The notes below the pieces were generated by a model that saw only the letters and a list, made by a program, of their open reading frames with translations, was not told the DNA's origin and made no database searches. 64,000 bases of DNA from Panicum virgatum (Eukaryota > Streptophyta > Magnoliopsida > Poales > Poaceae): positions 47,973,795-48,037,794 of the forward strand of contig NC_053142.1 of NCBI RefSeq assembly GCF_016808335.1. Direction: 5' to 3'. Position numbers and translations under genes: made by a program. Below, piece by piece: positions 60,441-64,000 of this stretch (positions are counted from its first letter, which is position 1; the number at the start of each line of letters is the position of its first letter).

Positions 60441-60754
60441 CTCCCTCGGTTATAGAATGTAAGATATTAAGGGTTTGAAATTTGTACTCAAATATAAAGC
60501 ATCTTAAGATCTTTTGGATAAAAAAACATGCTAATCTTCTTTATTTTGGTGCTAGTTTTGTAAAGAAATCAATTTTCGATGGGTCGGGGGAGTAAAAAAA
60601 GCATACTAATCTCTTTAATTTTGATGCAGGCAACTAAAAATTATGTCATTGATTAACTGAACAATGCACTAATGAGAGATACATGCGTCTGTTCTCCACC
60701 TCCATAACTTGCCTAAAAAAATCCAGAATGCCCTACATTCTAGGACGAAGGGCG
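60441..60754. mobile_element. Stowaway-like MITE
   Basis: A 314-bp element bounded by TA (60439-60440 and 60755-60756), starting CTCCCTCGGTTATAGAATGT and ending ACATTCTAGGACGAAGGGCG, which are inverted complements with a few mismatches. No ORF. Confidence 0.8.
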
Positions 60755-60949
60755 TATATGAGTCATCCTTGCAATGAAAACAAATATAAGAAAAGAAAAG
60801 TCTTAAACATTAAATCAAGAACGAGTAGTTGTATATCAATGCAGCATACAGAAGCCATACACTCACAACAAACTTTACCTGCTTTTTTTGCTGAGAGGGA
60901 ACAACTCTAGAAATGATCTAGTCTGGGTTGGCAAGTCTGCCATGACTTT

Positions 60950-62743
60950 TTTTTATAGAAAAAGGTTCTCCCTGCTTTTATTGAAAGCATATAATATGGT
61001 TCTTACAGGACGCACTGGGGATGCCAGTTTGCACAAAGAAAGTTTAGACCGAAACTAACACAAAAAAAGAACACAGCCCGAAAAACATAAAAGCTATAGG
61101 AGATCCTCCTCCGCCGGCCTAGTCTTCAATTCCTCCAGAAAGCGTTTCACCCATCCTTGAGTTTGCTCTTGCAGTTGTTTCATCTTCACTTGGTCGTCAG
61201 CCTTCAACAACACCCCTACTTCTGCACAAAAAATTTGATTTTGAACAGGATGTCAAAAGGGCAGGGAACAAACTTCTTTTCGATGGCGCGCTTGTTGCGT
61301 GATGTCCATAGAGCCCAGAGAACTACAGACAGCAGGAACAACTTAAGCATGTAACTATTGCACCCAAAGGGGAGCCAAGTATCGAAAAGGTCCTGCAAGT
61401 TAGTAGGGATTCTATCCCACCCCAACGCTTCCTTGAAGTAAGACCAAACGAATTTGGCCATAACACATTCAAAGAATAAGTGATCCCGAGTTTCAGGCAC
61501 GCCACATAACCTGCAGTGTTGATCTCTTTTCCATTTTCGCTTCTTTAACTCCACCCCAGTTTGCAGTCTATCATGGAAAGCAAGCCATAAGAATACTTTC
61601 AATTTCATTGGCAGCTTACTTTTCCATACTCGTTTCATTCTCTTATTCACCACCCCCCTATGTGATAAAAAACTTGTATAAAGATCGAGTAGTGTAATGA
61701 CCACTTTTCTCTAGAGCCCAATAGACAGTGTCTTTCTCATTGGTTAGCTGCTTCTCCTCTAGAACTCCCAGCAATTCCTCCCACTGCTGAACCTCTACAT
61801 GACCGAAAGATCTTCTAAAAAGTACTGACCAACCCTCCTCCTTATAACAATCTTTTACCAGACAGGATTTATTGCTGTAAATTCTGTAGAGAGCAGGGAA
61901 GGCTGTCTTCAGTGGAGTGTTCAGAATCCAAGTATCTTCCCAAAATCTCACTTTGTCGCCACAATTAACAGTAAAGATAGCCCCCCAATTAAGCAAATAT
62001 TTAACTTTGGTGATGCCTTTCCAGAAATGGGACCCCCTAGTCCCTTTGCAAAGCAGAAAAGGCTTATTCCTCAAGTATTTAGCCCGAAGGAATTGGCAAC
62101 AAATGTCATCTTCCTCATCTTTATATAGTCTCCATGCCCATTTCACCAAAAAGGCATCATTCAATGTTCTGGTGTTAACAATTCCTGCACCCCCAAAGTC
62201 TTTGGGTAGACAGACATTCTCCCAGTTTATCATGTGATATTTGAATTTGTCATAGTCTCCTCTCCAAAAGAATTGACTCCTAATAGTATCCATTTTCTTG
62301 TGAACCCCCTTTTGCAGTTTGAACATACCCATCAGGTAAGTTGGCATGCTGCTGAGGGAGGAATTGGTCAAGATCAATCTGCCCCCTGAGGATAGATGTT
62401 TGCCTTTCCATGGTTGGAGTTTTTTCCTCATTTTCTCCACCATATCCTTGAAGACTTGTACCCCTAAGGATCTGTCACTGATTGGGAATCCCAAGTATTT
62501 CATAGGCATCTGGCCAATTCTGCAATTTAGGATATTAGCTAATACTTGCTGCTCTTCCTCATCTACCCCCAAATGCAATCATCTCACTTTTGTGGTAGTT
62601 AATTTTTAGCCCTAACATCCACTCAAAACAATATAATAGAAATTTCACATTTTTGACTGATTCTCTGTCAGCCTCCATCATAATACTGTGTCATCAGCAT
62701 ATTGCAAATGGGTTATCCCCCCAGAAACTATGTGAGGAACCAC
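60950..62743 (-). mobile_element. LINE (L1-type) 3' fragment, minus strand
   Basis: The minus strand encodes the end of a plant LINE ORF2. An RT active-site remnant QYADDTV lies near 62680-62700. The frame then breaks and resumes at 62578 with CRIGQMPMKYLGFPISDRSL and INWENVCLPKDFGGAGIVNT (RT thumb and connection), and then the zf-RVT block PMKLKVFLWLAFHDRLQTG with CRLCGVPETRDHLFFEC near 61480-61620. Stops and a frame break near 61690 show it is dead. The 3' end near 60950 shows an A-rich tail on the minus strand. The 5' side is cut at 62744 by an LTR. Confidence 0.85.
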
Positions 62744-64000
62744 TGTCACACCCGGTTTTAAGAAGAAAACCGAATGCATAACTATATGTATGCCAGGATC
62801 AAGTTTCATACATATAGAGACATCATAAGTGAATGATCAGTAACAGTATCACGAAAAAGAGAACTAAAACAAATAAAAGACTATTAGAGTTATATAGCTT
62901 ATCCTGGAAACGAAGGCTCCAAACTTCACAGGCAATCGACTGGGGGTTGCGTACGCCTAGAACTCAGCAACATCTTCAGAAATCTTTATACACCTTCTCC
63001 TTCTGAGCAGCAGTAAGCAAGGGTGAGTACACTTATGGTTGGTACTCAGCAAGGCCACAAGAAATAACCAGAAAGTGATTTAAATCCATCTTTAAGTTTA
63101 TTAATCATGTGAGGGCCCAAGCCGCTCTTGACCGTGAGCACGGCTAACCGGTTAGTTTTAACTCTGCAGAGGTTGTACACTTTCACCACAATTCGCGTAA
63201 AAGTTCCGAAGAACTTTGAACCCAACCACGCAATGTGCTAGCTAGGCACAATACCACACTTCCGAGGTGTGATTGCATAGGGACGCTACGAGGCCTTTAC
63301 AAAGATTCCCTAACCTATGACAACCCGCTAAGGTTTCAAGCCAAAGTGGTCATAACACTGCCCTAATGAGGTGATACCTTGTCAAAGGATCATAAAACAA
63401 TACCAATTGCCCCAAGAGGACTGAGCTATATCCCATCAATGCGTCCCCTCTTGCCCTTTCGGTAAGATTGTCACAAGCTAGAGTATCTAATTAATCAGCC
63501 AAGACCAGAGCCATATAGTATTGTGGTTGTACGGTTTTCTTGGGTGGTTCTCCATGTTAAAATTAAATCATCATAATACTCTTGTAAATAAGTATAGACA
63601 GAAAGATGGTTAGGGTCACTTACCTTTCTCCAACGAAAAGCTACTCTTACTGCTCTTCAGCTTTTTGTCACTTGGAACTCTTGATCTTCAATCTTCTAAT
63701 GGCGATCCTTCTACTCGGAGCAATCATCGGAAAACATACAAAGCAAACAACAAGATACATCTAAGAACAATACACCATAACAAAAGAAAGACTTTAAAAG
63801 GGCGTACTAAAGGATAGGGGTCACTGCTACGGTTACGAGAGCTCAAGAAACGCAGAAAACGGAACTAAAATGGTGATTCTATCGGATAAACGGTGCTTCA
63901 GGGATCTAGTCGCGATTAACTAAAAGGTTAAGGACTAGCGGAAAAGATTTGCAAGACACAGAAAACTGTGCTCACAGAGGATAACAAGGTCACAAAGCTA
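62744..64000. repeat. LTR of another retroelement, running off the window
   Basis: Begins TGTCACACCCGGTTTTAAG exactly where the LINE frame stops, which is typical of grass Ty3/gypsy LTR starts. It contains a paired GAGTAC...GTACTCAGCAAGGC block like that of the other LTRs here. No coding sequence in the remaining 1.26 kb. Neither the second terminus nor a target duplication is visible. Confidence 0.65.

Noticed and set aside
1..64000. CRISPR arrays, bacterial operons, tRNA or rRNA genes
   Set aside because: No spaced identical short repeats, Shine-Dalgarno-led gene strings, or tRNA/rRNA sequence were found. The tRNA-like motifs seen are retroelement primer-binding sites.

Overview
This is a window of plant nuclear DNA, almost certainly from a grass. 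The evidence is split genes with GT-AG introns and GC-rich first exons, a 16-exon starch synthase III gene, and layered LTR retrotransposons with Stowaway- and Tourist-like MITEs. A panicoid grass is my best guess, but that is an inference. No bacterial, organellar or viral genome features are seen.

Layout. (1) 1-25 kb is a nest of mobile DNA. A 5'-truncated L1-type LINE (2658-22902, 14-bp target duplication) has its RNase H domain split by an outer Ty3/gypsy-type element (3967-22577, target duplication TAGCA). The outer element's long LTR carries a solo LTR of another family (7073-8591, target duplication CGGGC) and a young inner element with 3.88-kb LTRs (10511-21759, target duplication GGTGG). 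Degenerate repeats in the same order and orientation lie on both sides of the nest. (2) 25.3-31 kb holds a cyclin-T gene on the minus strand, with a 309-bp TRIM in its 5' UTR intron. (3) 31-38 kb holds a Tourist-like MITE, a broken SINE1-like armadillo pseudogene, a short NOP58-like gene of doubtful integrity, and a non-autonomous CACTA element. (4) 39.6-47.0 kb is a complete starch synthase III gene on the minus strand (1187 aa, three starch-binding modules and a GT5 catalytic domain). (5) 47.7-52.1 kb is an old array of locally duplicated non-coding DNA, interrupted by a second solo LTR of the family seen at 7 kb. (6) 52.3-57.6 kb holds a small plant-specific protein gene and a coiled-coil protein gene of the At5g41620 / BRANCHLESS TRICHOMES-like family, both on the minus strand. 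(7) 57.8-64 kb is GC-rich non-coding DNA, MITEs, a second LINE fragment on the minus strand, and the start of another LTR that runs off the window.

The host genes are independent transcription units: a transcription elongation cyclin, a plastid starch enzyme and a putative cytoskeletal or trichome protein. I see no operon-like or pathway clustering. The most unusual structure is the outer retroelement. It carries the U5 end of its LTR, in inverted orientation, at both termini, inside a clean 5-bp target duplication. The inner element is a large non-autonomous retroelement whose only ORF is a cysteine-rich zinc-knuckle protein at the 3' end of its internal region. I found no convincing new molecular system beyond these.
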